Source: Phycisphaerales bacterium (GTDB lineage Bacteria; Planctomycetota; Phycisphaerae; Sedimentisphaerales; Anaerobacaceae). From it: a stretch of 64,000 nucleotides of DNA. This document shows, piece by piece, positions 52,798 to 62,160 of the stretch. Both the position numbers and the translations under genes were made by a program. The notes beneath the pieces were generated by a model, which was given only the letters and a program-made list of their open reading frames with translations, was not told the DNA's origin and searched no databases. Numbering within the stretch: the first letter of the stretch is position 1; every line of letters begins with the position of its first letter. The stretch spans positions 1-64,000 of the forward strand of contig JAUVYV010000002.1 in NCBI GenBank assembly GCA_030602885.1, written 5' to 3'.

Positions 52798-53136
52798 CGG
52801 GGTGCTGAAAAATGGCAGTTCAAATACGTTGTTTGTTGGCTGGTGACGGGTAAACCCGCCTAACGACTGGCGGGTAAAGGTTGGGGGGGTAGTATAAGTA
52901 TAGCTTATAGTAGGGTTAAAAAGGGGTTGGAAGGGGTTAGGAAAGGGGGGTGGAGGGATGGGCGGAAAGGGCGAATTCGGGGTCGAGAGGGGCAAACGGG
53001 GCGGGTTTTGGCGTTTGGCGAAACGTGCGAAAGTGTGAAAAAAATTGAAAAAATCTGCGAAAAACGGCTGTGAAAAGGCAAAAAAACGCGAAAAAATGGG
53101 GGTTTTGAGAGAATTTTTTGGAAGATTTGGGGGCCT

Positions 53137-53159
53137 TACTATTAGAAAAACTAATAGTA
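53137..53159. repeat. Perfect 9-bp hairpin with A5 loop
   Basis: TACTATTAG-AAAAA-CTAATAGTA within the repeat-rich gap. No U-tract follows, so it is not a standard intrinsic terminator; more likely a repeat element of the heptamer-rich DNA. Confidence 0.8.
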
Positions 53160-53166
53160 TAAAGCC

Positions 53167-53290
53167 GTCTCTCGTCGCTCGTCGCTGGTCTCTGGCTGGT
53201 TGAAGTATGCCTGGCATGCTGAGTTTTTTTAACCGCAGATTGGGTTCGTATTGCGTATCGCGTATTGCGGGGTGCAGGGTGCAAGGTGCA
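53167..53290 (+). repeat. Clustered heptanucleotide repeats
   Basis: Three short tracts: four units GTCKCTS (53167-53194), three units GTAT(T/C)GC (53248-53268) and three units (G/A)GGTGCA (53270-53290). Unit length is exactly seven, as in the tracts at 9300-9398, though the sequences differ. Confidence 0.85.
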
Positions 53291-53593
53291 GGTTCTGGAT
53301 TCCCGTCCCGCCAAACGGAGTGGTGGGTAAATTTCGCGGGAATGACATTTTTGTGGGTCCCCTGTTGCACGAGCAAGGAAGGTGGTTCCCCGACAGAAAA
53401 CCTCTGTGGGCACCCATCGGGGACAAGCGAGGGTAAACTCCAGGGGGCAACCCCCTTACCCTAAAGGGTGAGGGGGCTAAGCAATTCGGAGGCAGGGCTG
53501 GTAGCACGGCGTTTTTTTTGGGGGGGTGTGCACTGCATGTGTGGTATAATGTCGAGTGCGAGCGGTGGCGGTATGTGAAAGGCGGATAGGCGG

Positions 53594-54490
53594 ATGGATG
53601 CAAATCGTGGAAATCTCGTTAGGCGGAGGTTGGTTTGGGGATTTTCTGTATTCGTGTTTGTATGTTTGCTGCTTGCGGGCGGGGTTTTGCGGATGCGGGG
53701 AGCGCGGGTAACAGTGCCGGAGGTCGCGGAGTCAAAAGCCGAGGGGCAGGAGGTAGATGCGAATGGTGAGGGTGGGCAAGAGGCAGCTGAGACAAAGGAG
53801 AAAGTGGAGCGGCCTGACCATAATCACCCGGCATTTGGCGAGCGGAAGGAAGAGCGGGCGAGGATGGTTGAGCGGCAGATAAGGGCGAGGGGTGTTCGTG
53901 ATGCGAATGTGCTGGCGGCGATGCGGACGGTGCCTCGTCATGGGTTTGTGCGGGCGAGCGATTCGCGGCGAGCGTATGCCGACCATCCATTGCCGATAGG
54001 TGAGGGGCAGACTATAAGCCAGCCGTATATCGTTGCATATATGACCGAAGCGCTGCAGCTTGAGCCGAACGACAGGGTCCTTGAAGTCGGGACGGGGTCG
54101 GGGTATCAGGCGGCGGTTTGCGCAGAGATTGCGAAGGAAGTCTATACGATTGAGATTGTTGAAGAGCTTGCCAAGCAAGCGAAAGAGCGTTTGAAAAAAC
54201 TCGGGTACGGCAACGTTGTTGTCAAGGCGGGTGACGGGTATGTGGGCTGGGAGAAAAAAGCGCCTTTCGATGCGGTTATAATCACGGCTGCGGCCGGAGT
54301 GATACCTCAACCTCTGATAGAGCAGTTGAAACCGAAAGGCAGGCTGATTATGCCGCTTGGGAGGCCGTTTGGTTACCAGGAGCTTGTGCTGATTACGAAG
54401 CAGGACGACGGGAAGGTGGTGAGGAAGCGTTTGTTGCCGGTGCGTTTTGTGCCGATGACGGGTGAGGTTATGGAAGAGGCGGAGAAGTGA
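53594..54490 (+). CDS. pcm: Membrane-anchored protein-L-isoaspartate O-methyltransferase
   Basis: A 298-residue Pcm. Residues about 10-32 form a hydrophobic anchor, followed by an acidic spacer, then the methyltransferase: [13 protein letters not shown], the substrate-binding [20 protein letters not shown], and motif [15 protein letters not shown]. Standard cytoplasmic Pcm is about 210 residues without an anchor, so this version is either exported or tethered at the membrane. It repairs isoaspartyl residues in aged proteins. Confidence 0.9.
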   Translation: MDANRGNLVRRRLVWGFSVFVFVCLLLAGGVLRMRGARVTVPEVAESKAEGQEVDANGEGGQEAAETKEKVERPDHNHPAFGERKEERARMVERQIRARGVRDANVLAAMRTVPRHGFVRASDSRRAYADHPLPIGEGQTISQPYIVAYMTEALQLEPNDRVLEVGTGSGYQAAVCAEIAKEVYTIEIVEELAKQAKERLKKLGYGNVVVKAGDGYVGWEKKAPFDAVIITAAAGVIPQPLIEQLKPKGRLIMPLGRPFGYQELVLITKQDDGKVVRKRLLPVRFVPMTGEVMEEAEK

Positions 54491-54505
54491 GTCGCATGGA
54501 ACCGG

Positions 54506-54850
54506 TCAGCAGGTGAGGTGGATGGCGGCGGCGAGGTCGGCGTGTGCCTGTGCGAGCTCGTTGAATTTCTCGACGGCCTTGTGGGTGTCACAGGCGTGTA
54601 ATTCTATGTTTTGTTCATTGAGGAATTGGCGGGTCGGATCGGGGACATCCATCAGTCCGTAGGCACCGCAGCCGACTACAAGAACTGAGGGTTTGGCATC
54701 GATGACGGAAGCGAGGTCTTCGATGGCCAGGGAATGTCCCTGCTTTCTCCACCAGTTTGACTCGACGGAATCGCCGAGAATAAGCACGTCGCTTTTATAC
54801 TCGACGCCGTCAATCACAATCTTTCCAAATTGATAAGAGTCTATGTGCAT
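54506..54850 (-). CDS. MTH938/NDUFAF3-family protein
   Basis: 114 residues from ATG 54850 (CGGAG 7-8 nt upstream); a much longer upstream frame is not supported. MHIDSYQFGKIVIDGVEY and KPSVLVVGCGAYGLMDVPD identify the DUF498/MTH938 family, an alpha/beta fold of unknown bacterial function; the human relative NDUFAF3 assists complex I assembly. Convergent with pcm. Confidence 0.82.
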   Translation of the reverse strand: MHIDSYQFGKIVIDGVEYKSDVLILGDSVESNWWRKQGHSLAIEDLASVIDAKPSVLVVGCGAYGLMDVPDPTRQFLNEQNIELHACDTHKAVEKFNELAQAHADLAAAIHLTC

Positions 54851-55257
54851 TTTCAACTCCGGTCTTTGACAGAGACAATCTTGTTCATGCGGCAGATGAG
54901 GATACGGAGAAGGCGGTGTTTTGGCAATGGTCTGTTTGGCACGATATGGCAGACGAAGGGCGGCTGCGGTAAAGTCCTGCGATGGCACAAAATTAAACTT
55001 ACACATAATACTTGACGCTATCACGAGTTCGGATATCTTGTGCATCGCCAGCGGATGGATTATAATCACTACCGTCCGCATAGTTCCTCGGCGTATATGA
55101 GCTCGGCGGCATTTGTGGCGATTTGTATTGGGCCTGACTTCGCTGCGCCTCGTCAGTTCCCATACGGGTCAAAGAAACGTAATACTCTCATAGCCACTGC
55201 CACGTGAAATGGCAGCAGCATACATCTTATAAAAAAATGCGGGCAGGAGTTATTACT
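54851..55257. other. Divergent region with a candidate promoter for the SGNH gene
   Basis: No gene seen. On the plus strand TTGACG (55012-55017) and TATCTT (55034-55039) are 16 nt apart, giving a transcript with a leader of about 210 nt before the SGNH hydrolase. A minus-strand promoter for the MTH938-family gene must lie here too but was not clear. Confidence 0.4.
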
Positions 55258-56556
55258 ATGGTAGTTAAATTCGGCCGATTCAACTTAAAACTACTTGTTG
55301 TCTTGTTGCCTTTGTATTTGCTGTTGGCAGCATCGGTTTGGGGGCAGACAAATAAGCCGTCTTATGAACAGTATCTGAGAAACAGCATTGTGCCTGAGAG
55401 TACTTTGGATACGTTTCTAAGCCCGAACGAATATTCAATGGTTCAATTCGACCCCGAGCTTGGTTACATTCTGGGCAATTACATGCCTCGTGACGGCATC
55501 GATCAGAGTTCTACGATAAGCACTGTTCAAACAAGTGGCGACAGGACGGCATTTATGTACACGGATAAAACCTGTCGCATAAACACTTACGGCAACAGTT
55601 TTACTCAATCTTCACAGGTTAGCGACGGCGAGACCTGGCAGGAGTACCTGGCTGGTCATCTGGGCGAGCCTGTGCGAAACTTCGGGGTTGGTGGATATGG
55701 CCTCTACCAGGCTTACCGCCGAATGGTGCGAGAAGAAAAAACCGAACATGACGCAGAATATGTTGTTCTCTACATCTGGGGAGATGATCACATTCGCAGT
55801 CTGCTGCGCTGCCGGCACGCTCTGATCTATAAAGTCTGGGACCATGCAGGGGGCAGGTTGTTTCATAATAATTTCTGGGCAAATCTTGAAATGGACCTGA
55901 AAACAGAAACCTTTATCGAAAAAGAGAATCTTTTGCCTACGCCACAATCCTTATACAAGATGACCGATCCCGATTGGATGTACGAAAACCTGAAAGATGA
56001 TCTGGCGTTGCAGATGGCCGCCTATACACGTGGTTTTATTTCCGGCATCGATGTTGAACGTGTTCGAAAACTGGGACAAATACTCCGATTCCATCCCTCT
56101 CGTATTGCTGATGAGACACCTCCGAAAGCATATGTCGAAGAGCTGCTCGACAGGTATTCCTTTGAAGCGACAAAATACATCCTGACCAAAGCGAAAGAAT
56201 TCACCTCCCGAAATGACAAGAAACTGATGGTCGTGCTGTTCGACCCCTACAAAGCGATGAAACAGCTCATCGCAACCGGCAAACGCTACGATCAGGAGAT
56301 CGTGGATTTCCTTAAAGAAAATGACTTTCTGTACTTCGATATGAACCTTGTCCATGTTCGTGACTACAAATGTTTCAAACTCCCTCTCGATGCCTATATG
56401 AAACGCTATTTCATCGGGCACTACAACCCGGCCGGAAATCATTTCTTTGCTTATTCGATAAAAGATGAAATTGTGGAGTGGCTGAATCCCAGGCCCGTAA
56501 CATACCGAAATAACAAACAAAAGATGATTCATTTTAAGGGCTATCTTCCGGAGTAA
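55258..56556 (+). CDS. Exported SGNH-like hydrolase
   Basis: 432 residues from ATG 55258, which has AGGAG 9 nt upstream; an in-frame GTG at 55204 is less likely. Signal peptide (about 8-30) then an SGNH/GDSL-type fold: Ser block in NTYGNSFTQSSQV, Gly block in NFGVGGYGLYQAY and the last His block in HYNPAGNHFFAYS. The third block reads LYIWGDDH, with Asp where the conserved Asn is usual, so catalysis may be altered. Substrate unknown. The MBL gene follows 24 bp later. Confidence 0.7.
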   Translation: MVVKFGRFNLKLLVVLLPLYLLLAASVWGQTNKPSYEQYLRNSIVPESTLDTFLSPNEYSMVQFDPELGYILGNYMPRDGIDQSSTISTVQTSGDRTAFMYTDKTCRINTYGNSFTQSSQVSDGETWQEYLAGHLGEPVRNFGVGGYGLYQAYRRMVREEKTEHDAEYVVLYIWGDDHIRSLLRCRHALIYKVWDHAGGRLFHNNFWANLEMDLKTETFIEKENLLPTPQSLYKMTDPDWMYENLKDDLALQMAAYTRGFISGIDVERVRKLGQILRFHPSRIADETPPKAYVEELLDRYSFEATKYILTKAKEFTSRNDKKLMVVLFDPYKAMKQLIATGKRYDQEIVDFLKENDFLYFDMNLVHVRDYKCFKLPLDAYMKRYFIGHYNPAGNHFFAYSIKDEIVEWLNPRPVTYRNNKQKMIHFKGYLPE

Positions 56557-56580
56557 CTGGTTCAACAAAAGGAGCTTATC

Positions 56581-57483
56581 GTGAAGCGACAGATAATGGG
56601 TTATTTGGTTTATCTCGGCCTGGGAATGCTTTTCCTGGCGTCAATAACGATTCTGAGCTGTACGGATGAGGCGAAGAGCAAAATAAGCGGGCCATACAGC
56701 TTCTTTGCGGAAATTGTCCCCGGCGTTCATTTGCTCGCAATGCTGCCCGAAGGTACCGAGCTGGCGCCGAGCTATCTGGGAATTTGTGCTTATCTCATCG
56801 AGGGAAAAAACGGACGGCACGTACTGATTGATTCGGGCTTGCAAAGCCAAAGAGAAACTCTGGTGCGATTATTGGCTTCTCAGAATATCAAACCGACCGA
56901 TATCGAGATGGTTGTCTGCACTCACGCACACAGCGACCATGCCGGGGGATGCGCCTTTTTTCAGCAACAGGGGGCTCGGATTGCCATACATAAATTAGCG
57001 GGAGAATCTATCGATGGAACGCCTCCCTTCAGGGACCCAAATGCAGAGCGTTCGCCGAGTGACAGCCGAAAGTTTGAAGCGTTCCGACCCGATATTCGAT
57101 TCTCTGACGGGGACGTTTTACGGGCCGGCGGCATTGAGCTTCGCGTTCTCCATACACCCGGCCATACCCCCGATTCCTGCTCTTTTGTCTTAAAACAATC
57201 GGGCAAGACCGTCCTTTTTGCAGGTGACCTCAACGGGTGGTACATCATCGAGTGGGGTTCCAACCAGAAACACATGCTCGCCTCTGTCAGAAAGGTACGC
57301 GGCATCCACACCGACTATGTCTGTTTCGGTCACAGAGTCGTTAGTGATGACCTTCCCCGTTTCTGGGACAAACTCGAGCATGCGGTTGAAGATGGCATCT
57401 TTCAACTGGTTGACCGGCACGGCTATTCGGCTCATATCGAACGTACCGGCAAAAAGGTGCTCGAATCCGGACCGAATCAATAA
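56581..57483 (+). CDS. Exported MBL-fold metallohydrolase
   Basis: A 300-residue protein starting at GTG with AGGAG 7 nt upstream. A lipoprotein-like signal (ITILSC, about 23-28) leads to a metallo-beta-lactamase fold: zinc motif CTHAHSDHAGGCAFF, LHTPGHTPDS, VLFAGDLNG and final His in CFGHRVV. A broad family; which reaction it catalyses cannot be told from this. Co-transcribed with the SGNH-like hydrolase, suggesting a joint envelope function. Confidence 0.82.
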   Translation: MKRQIMGYLVYLGLGMLFLASITILSCTDEAKSKISGPYSFFAEIVPGVHLLAMLPEGTELAPSYLGICAYLIEGKNGRHVLIDSGLQSQRETLVRLLASQNIKPTDIEMVVCTHAHSDHAGGCAFFQQQGARIAIHKLAGESIDGTPPFRDPNAERSPSDSRKFEAFRPDIRFSDGDVLRAGGIELRVLHTPGHTPDSCSFVLKQSGKTVLFAGDLNGWYIIEWGSNQKHMLASVRKVRGIHTDYVCFGHRVVSDDLPRFWDKLEHAVEDGIFQLVDRHGYSAHIERTGKKVLESGPNQ

Positions 57484-57672
57484 ACCCCAGCCGACCCTGA
57501 ATCTGCCCTGTGGTTTGCACTCGGAAATTTCGTTTCGTAAGGAATATGGTGGGGCTATTTCCTCGTCTTCTGCGTGCGCAGCCAGTTCACGGGCACCCGG
57601 TCGTCAGTGAGCACTTTTGCGCGCGAGTCCGGATGTGCGTTAGGGTGCAGCCGCTTCGCGACCGTCTGCATA

Positions 57673-58350
57673 TTAAAGGCCAGTCTGTGTTTGCGCTGCA
57701 GCTTCTTCGCCCGATCCACGGCCTCTCTGACGGTAAGCGTCGGCGCGGCAGGCCGAAATTGCGCGAGACAGCCCGGGAGCTATTCCACCGATGCGCTGCA
57801 GCTCTTCATCGGTCAATGCCTTCTGAGACGAGCGGTAGATGAGTATGAATCCGGGTGATGAGCCGTGGTCATTGAGCGGGAACGCAAACGCCGAGACCTT
57901 GTCGAGGCAGGATGGGCTCCCCTGCAGACCCATTGCAAACATATCATCGAGAGAGCATGTCATGTTTGAGCTGGAAATGTTGTTTACCACTTCGGTCGTG
58001 AAACAGTTCTCCAGCCGCCTGTCTTCCATTTCAATCGGCTGGTCCGTCTCGAATACGTGCAGCTCGAAATTGTTGCACCGGCGCAGGAAAAAGGCGACAT
58101 TTGCATCGGGAATCTGCTCCTCGATCAGTCCGCCCGAGATGCACAGAAGCTCGTGAAGGTCGGTGACACCCGCAATGGACTCGTAGAAATCCGCCGCAAA
58201 ACCGATGACACTGAGCCCCTTGATGAACTCTCTGTGGGCCTCAACAAGGTCATTGCAGAGTATGTCTATTTTCCTGGCCTGCTGCTTGCGCTCCTTGTTG
58301 AGCCGGGCAATCAGCAGACGCAGCTTCCTGTCACGACTATTGGTATTCAC
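57673..58350 (-). CDS. Coiled-coil GAF-like signalling protein
   Basis: A 225-residue protein starting at GTG with GAGGG upstream. A positively charged helical start (KLRLLIARLNKERKQQARKID, about 10-50) precedes a GAF-like domain (about 55-205, with DLHELLCISGGLIEEQIPDA and VSAFAFPLNDHGSSPGFILIYRS). The end is Gln/Arg/Ala-rich without a domain. No output domain is present, so it probably works through a partner. Alternative: a degraded longer signalling protein. Confidence 0.65.
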   Translation of the reverse strand: MNTNSRDRKLRLLIARLNKERKQQARKIDILCNDLVEAHREFIKGLSVIGFAADFYESIAGVTDLHELLCISGGLIEEQIPDANVAFFLRRCNNFELHVFETDQPIEMEDRRLENCFTTEVVNNISSSNMTCSLDDMFAMGLQGSPSCLDKVSAFAFPLNDHGSSPGFILIYRSSQKALTDEELQRIGGIAPGLSRAISACRADAYRQRGRGSGEEAAAQTQTGL

Positions 58351-58791
58351 CAGACCCTCGTTATCTTCGTGTCATACATGTGAGTTTTGCTTCCAAATCT
58401 AATTTCGGCCGACGACAAGACCCGGTTTAAGCAGAAAAACGCCGAAAAAACTTACCGGACACCAGACCTATAAATAGTCACGTATCAGTCTCGCCGCATC
58501 CAAAACCGCAAGTCGCTTCAACCGGCACCAAACTACGCCCCTCGAGTCTTGCGCGTTTTTCGGACTCATCGAACCCTCTCAGTGAGGACGTCGTTTACTT
58601 TTTGGTGGAGGATTTTCTCACTGCTGGTCAGAAATGTCTCGTCGGTTCAGGTGCTCCTTGGCAAAAGCACAGCGGGCTACAGCCGTTACCCGCAGATTCA
58701 TAGCTGAGTAGCAACTGCAGCCCGATATATTACACCGACGTTCTGCAATGAGCTGCCGGAGCAGCAAGTTCGCAGAAAGGTTTCGCAAGAG
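58351..58791. other. Gap between GAF-like and zinc-ribbon genes
   Basis: Both neighbours are on the minus strand. No gene seen. A GCGGGCTACAGCC motif near 58668 repeats one found at about 5175. Promoter of the GAF-like gene must lie at the left side but was not identified. Confidence 0.35.
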
Positions 58792-59010
58792 TTAACCTGT
58801 TTTTGTGATGGCCTTTGCCTTTTCGGTGTCAACCATCATCTCCACATGTCCGCAGTCCAGGCAGGTAAGAGCGCTGACCGGAGCTCCGGTCGTCAGTAGT
58901 GTCACCAGCTTCGCATCTTTCGGGCGAGAATAGATTTTCCCGGTGGACTGCAGGTCACTCGGCGTGACATTAGCCCCGCCACATCGCAAACATCTCATTT
59001 CGGTATCCAT
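58792..59010 (-). CDS. Small zinc-ribbon protein
   Basis: A 72-residue protein with two CxxC knuckles, MRCLRCGGANV near residues 6-14 and LTCLDCGHVEM near 49-57, a classical zinc ribbon. AAAGG lies 7 nt before the ATG. No further domain, so its role is unknown; such proteins often serve as DNA-, RNA- or protein-binding modules. Confidence 0.7.
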   Translation of the reverse strand: MDTEMRCLRCGGANVTPSDLQSTGKIYSRPKDAKLVTLLTTGAPVSALTCLDCGHVEMMVDTEKAKAITKTG

Positions 59011-59428
59011 AATTCAACCTTTCATCCAATTCGCTTATCCGAACTCTTATACCGACATATCATTCTGTCGTCATAACATTCAGGGAAAATGACAACTTAA
59101 GCCGGTTTTCAGACGCCGGGAGGCCGGTTTTTCACGCAGAAGATGAACTCGGGATGTTCACATCCTCCGAATTCGACCCCAATCGGCATCCTGCGCGCAC
59201 AGAACACCCGGAACATACCCCGACCAAATATCTGTGTCCGTTATGTTCTCGGACGTATTTCACCTCTTGGCCGACACAAGTCGCAACGCACCGTACCAGG
59301 GTGTCAAGCCACGTGCACCACCATACTCTGACTTAATCATCGCACCGGACAAAAAAAACTGTCAAAACCGCAATCGGCTTGTTAAAATAGCGCATCCGAT
59401 AATGGAAAATGACGGAAAGGAGACGCTC
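59011..59428. other. Gap upstream of the transaldolase gene
   Basis: A frame in phase with the transaldolase is open from 59234 but has no ribosome binding site and no family match. No other gene or repeat was seen. The divergent layout (zinc ribbon minus, transaldolase plus) implies promoters in this stretch. Confidence 0.35.
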
Positions 59429-60718
59429 ATGGATGCAGAAAAGAACAAGTCCGAGTTAAGTCTTGAGATTGAAAAGTTTGTCAAAACCGGTTTTTACACG
59501 CATTTTGGCATGCTTGGAGAGGTCTTCAGGAGCGACCCCGCATGGCAGAAAATGCACGCGCTTGGCACTGAGCTGTGGCTCGACACCGGCAGCACCGAAG
59601 ATGCCGAAAAGATGTGGACGCACCAGTTCTCCGCCCTCACAACCAACAACACCCTGCTCAACAAAGAGGTACAGAAGGGTACGTATGACTCACTGATGCC
59701 CGAAGTGGAAAAGCTGCTGGCTGAGCACCCCGGGCTTTCGGACAAAAAGCGAATGCTCGAGATCGCCTTTATTCTCAACGCCAGGCACGCACTGTGGCTT
59801 GTGGAGAAGTTCGATGCGCACGTTTCGGTTGAAGAGCATACGGACCTGGCCAATGACGTGGAGCTGGCGGTCGATTATGCCCGGCGCTACCATGCGGTCT
59901 GTCCGGAGCGTTTCATAATTAAGATACCCTTCACGCCGGCCGGACTGCTCGCAACACGCCGGCTCGCTGCTGAAGCTGTCCCGGTTAATCATACGCTCGG
60001 CTTCTCCGCCAGGCAAAACTACGTGATTGCCCGAATAGCCCGGCCCGCATACGTTAATGTCTTCCTGGGCCGGCTCAATAGCTTTGTCGCCAAAAACAAT
60101 CTCGGCGACGGCAGCTACGTCGGCGAAAAGGCAATGTTGGCCTCTCAGGCCGCCGTCAAAAAACTGCGTAACGAAGGACTGTCGCCCTCGCGACAGATAG
60201 GCGCAAGCTTCAGAGAAGGGGCTCAGGTACGCGACCTGGCGGGAATAGACGTGATGACGATGCCCCCCAAAGTCGCCGCCGAGTTCCTGGCCCTGCAGCT
60301 TGAACCCGGACAGATTGACGACAAGACCGGACAGGATTACACGATTGGCGTTAACCCGGATGTCGATCAGGAGCGGATTCGGCTTGATACGCTCTGGGAT
60401 GTTGACGACAAGGTTGTCGCGTGTGTCGATGCCCTGGAAAACGAAAACATAGAAAGCTTCACACCTGACGACCTGCTCGCCTTCTTCAAAGAGCACCGCT
60501 GCGGCGATGTCCTTGTGAGCTGGACCGATTCGCAGATTCAAACCAGCGCAGCCGAGGGCAAGATTCCAAACCTCGACAACTGGAAAGACGCCCTCGAAGA
60601 CAAATCCGTCGGTCTCGATGCCCTGATGAACCTCGCGGGCCTCAACAGCTTCAGAGCCGACCAGAAAGCTATGGACGACAGGGTTCGTAACGTCCTCGCC
60701 AAAACCCCGGCAAGATAG
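59429..60718 (+). CDS. Transaldolase-family protein
   Basis: 429 residues from ATG 59429, with AAAGGAG 7 nt upstream. The transaldolase barrel covers about residues 30-310: LGTELWLDTGSTED (catalytic Asp region), SALTTNNTLLNKE and the Schiff-base Lys in FIIKIPFTPAGLL, then VNHTLGFSARQ. Around 110 C-terminal residues (VDDKVVACVDALENEN onward) are helical and exceed the common forms. Exchanges three-carbon units in the pentose phosphate pathway. Followed 14 bp later by a radical SAM gene. Confidence 0.88.
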   Translation: MDAEKNKSELSLEIEKFVKTGFYTHFGMLGEVFRSDPAWQKMHALGTELWLDTGSTEDAEKMWTHQFSALTTNNTLLNKEVQKGTYDSLMPEVEKLLAEHPGLSDKKRMLEIAFILNARHALWLVEKFDAHVSVEEHTDLANDVELAVDYARRYHAVCPERFIIKIPFTPAGLLATRRLAAEAVPVNHTLGFSARQNYVIARIARPAYVNVFLGRLNSFVAKNNLGDGSYVGEKAMLASQAAVKKLRNEGLSPSRQIGASFREGAQVRDLAGIDVMTMPPKVAAEFLALQLEPGQIDDKTGQDYTIGVNPDVDQERIRLDTLWDVDDKVVACVDALENENIESFTPDDLLAFFKEHRCGDVLVSWTDSQIQTSAAEGKIPNLDNWKDALEDKSVGLDALMNLAGLNSFRADQKAMDDRVRNVLAKTPAR

Positions 60719-60732
60719 TCCGTGGCGGTGTT

Positions 60733-62160
60733 ATGCTGACGCTTATCAATACAAACACAATGCTGCCCGCCATCGCGCCCATCGGCCTCGATTACATGGC
60801 AACAGCAACCCGGCAAGCCGGCATCGAGACCGACATACTCGATTTATGCTTGTCCGATGACCCAGCCGTAACCTTGCAGGACTATTTCGCGACGCACAAT
60901 CCCGAATTAGTCGGCCTGTCATTTCGAAACGCCGATGATTCTTTCTGGCCAAGCTGTGAATGGTTCGTGCCCGAGCTGGCGAAAATGCTGAAAACCATAC
61001 GCACTTTCACCGATGCCCCGATTGTCATAGGCGGTGTGGGCTTCTCAATCTTCCCCGAGCAAATCGTCGAATACACCAGCGCAGACTTTGGTATTCGCGG
61101 TGACGGCGAGCTGGCTATAATTTCTCTGTACAGGCAGTTGCAGGGCAAGAAACATTTCCAGGAGGTTGACGGGCTCGTGTGGCGAAGCAACGGCCGCATT
61201 ATTAGCAACCACCCCGCCTGGCCCCAGCCGTTATCACTACCGACAGGCAGAGACGCAATCGACAACGCCACTTACTTCGCAAGAGGAGGTCAATGCGGCA
61301 TCGAGACCAAGCGGGGCTGTAACCGTCCCTGTATCTACTGCGCCGACCGCCTGTCAAAGGGCACGACCGTCCGCCTGCGCCAGCCATCGGAAATCGCCGA
61401 CGAGGCCGAGGCGCTGCTTACTCAAGGCGCCGATGTCCTGCATATATGCGACTCCGAATTCAACATCGTGCCCAATCACGCATACGCCGTATGTGAAGAA
61501 TTCATCCGTCGCCGTCTGGGCGACCGGCTTCGCTGGTACACCTATATGGCCGTGACACCCTTTGACACACAACTTGCCAACGCAATGAAGCAAGCCGGAT
61601 GCGTCGGCATCGATTTTACAGGCGATTCCGCATGTCCCCTCATTCTGAAAAACCTACGCCAGCAGCACATAAAAGAAGACCTCGCCAACGCCGTGCGTTT
61701 GTGCAGGGAAAACGGCATAACAGTTATGATAGATTTGCTCCTCGGCGGCCCAGGTGAAACACCCCGGACGGTCAAAGAGACAATCGACTTTGTTAAGCAA
61801 ATCGCCCCCGATTGTGCCGGCGCTCCGCTTGGCGTAAGAGTGTACCCCGATACCGAAATGGCGCAAATAGTCGCCGCCGAAGGGCCGATGGAGACAAACC
61901 CCAACATCCGGCGAAAATATGAAGGCGCCGTGGACCTGTTCAAACCCACCTTCTATATAACCAAGGAGCTGGGCGACAAACCCGTTGAGCTGATAAAAGA
62001 AACAATCGCCGGTGACAAGCGATTCTTCGAGCCGATATCCGAAATCGACGACGCCGCAACAGACCACAACTACAACGATAACACCGAATTGGTCGAAGCT
62101 ATAAAAGCCGGCGCACGCGGCGCATACTGGGACATCCTCCGCAAACTCAGAACCGCCTAA
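60733..62160 (+). CDS. B12-binding radical SAM protein
   Basis: A 475-residue protein with an N-terminal cobalamin-binding-like domain (about 1-150, TQLGLDYMATATRQAG-type start and IVIGGVGFSIFPEQI) and a radical SAM barrel carrying CxxxCxxC in TKRGCNRPCIYCADRL, then an elongated C-terminus. Such enzymes often methylate or rearrange unactivated carbons. The substrate is unknown. It ends tail to tail with the beta-CASP nuclease, sharing 4 bp. Confidence 0.85.
   Translation: MLTLINTNTMLPAIAPIGLDYMATATRQAGIETDILDLCLSDDPAVTLQDYFATHNPELVGLSFRNADDSFWPSCEWFVPELAKMLKTIRTFTDAPIVIGGVGFSIFPEQIVEYTSADFGIRGDGELAIISLYRQLQGKKHFQEVDGLVWRSNGRIISNHPAWPQPLSLPTGRDAIDNATYFARGGQCGIETKRGCNRPCIYCADRLSKGTTVRLRQPSEIADEAEALLTQGADVLHICDSEFNIVPNHAYAVCEEFIRRRLGDRLRWYTYMAVTPFDTQLANAMKQAGCVGIDFTGDSACPLILKNLRQQHIKEDLANAVRLCRENGITVMIDLLLGGPGETPRTVKETIDFVKQIAPDCAGAPLGVRVYPDTEMAQIVAAEGPMETNPNIRRKYEGAVDLFKPTFYITKELGDKPVELIKETIAGDKRFFEPISEIDDAATDHNYNDNTELVEAIKAGARGAYWDILRKLRTA

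Larger units (their letters stand above)
52798..53593. other. Long repeat-rich, G-skewed gap
   Basis: Nearly 800 bp with no convincing gene. From about 52880 to 53110 the plus strand is strongly purine-rich and C-poor, with repeated GGGG runs. It then holds a perfect hairpin (53137-53159) and several heptanucleotide repeats (listed separately). A TATAAT near 53546 could be part of a promoter for the downstream gene, but no good -35 is seen. Confidence 0.6.

Noticed and set aside
52900-52970. Strong G-quadruplex call
   Set aside because: GGGG runs exist, but some loops are longer than usual and the feature cannot be tested from sequence alone; kept only as part of the gap description.
59234-59428. 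In-frame 65-codon extension of the transaldolase
   Set aside because: AAAGGAG before ATG 59429 and lack of family similarity upstream support the shorter start.
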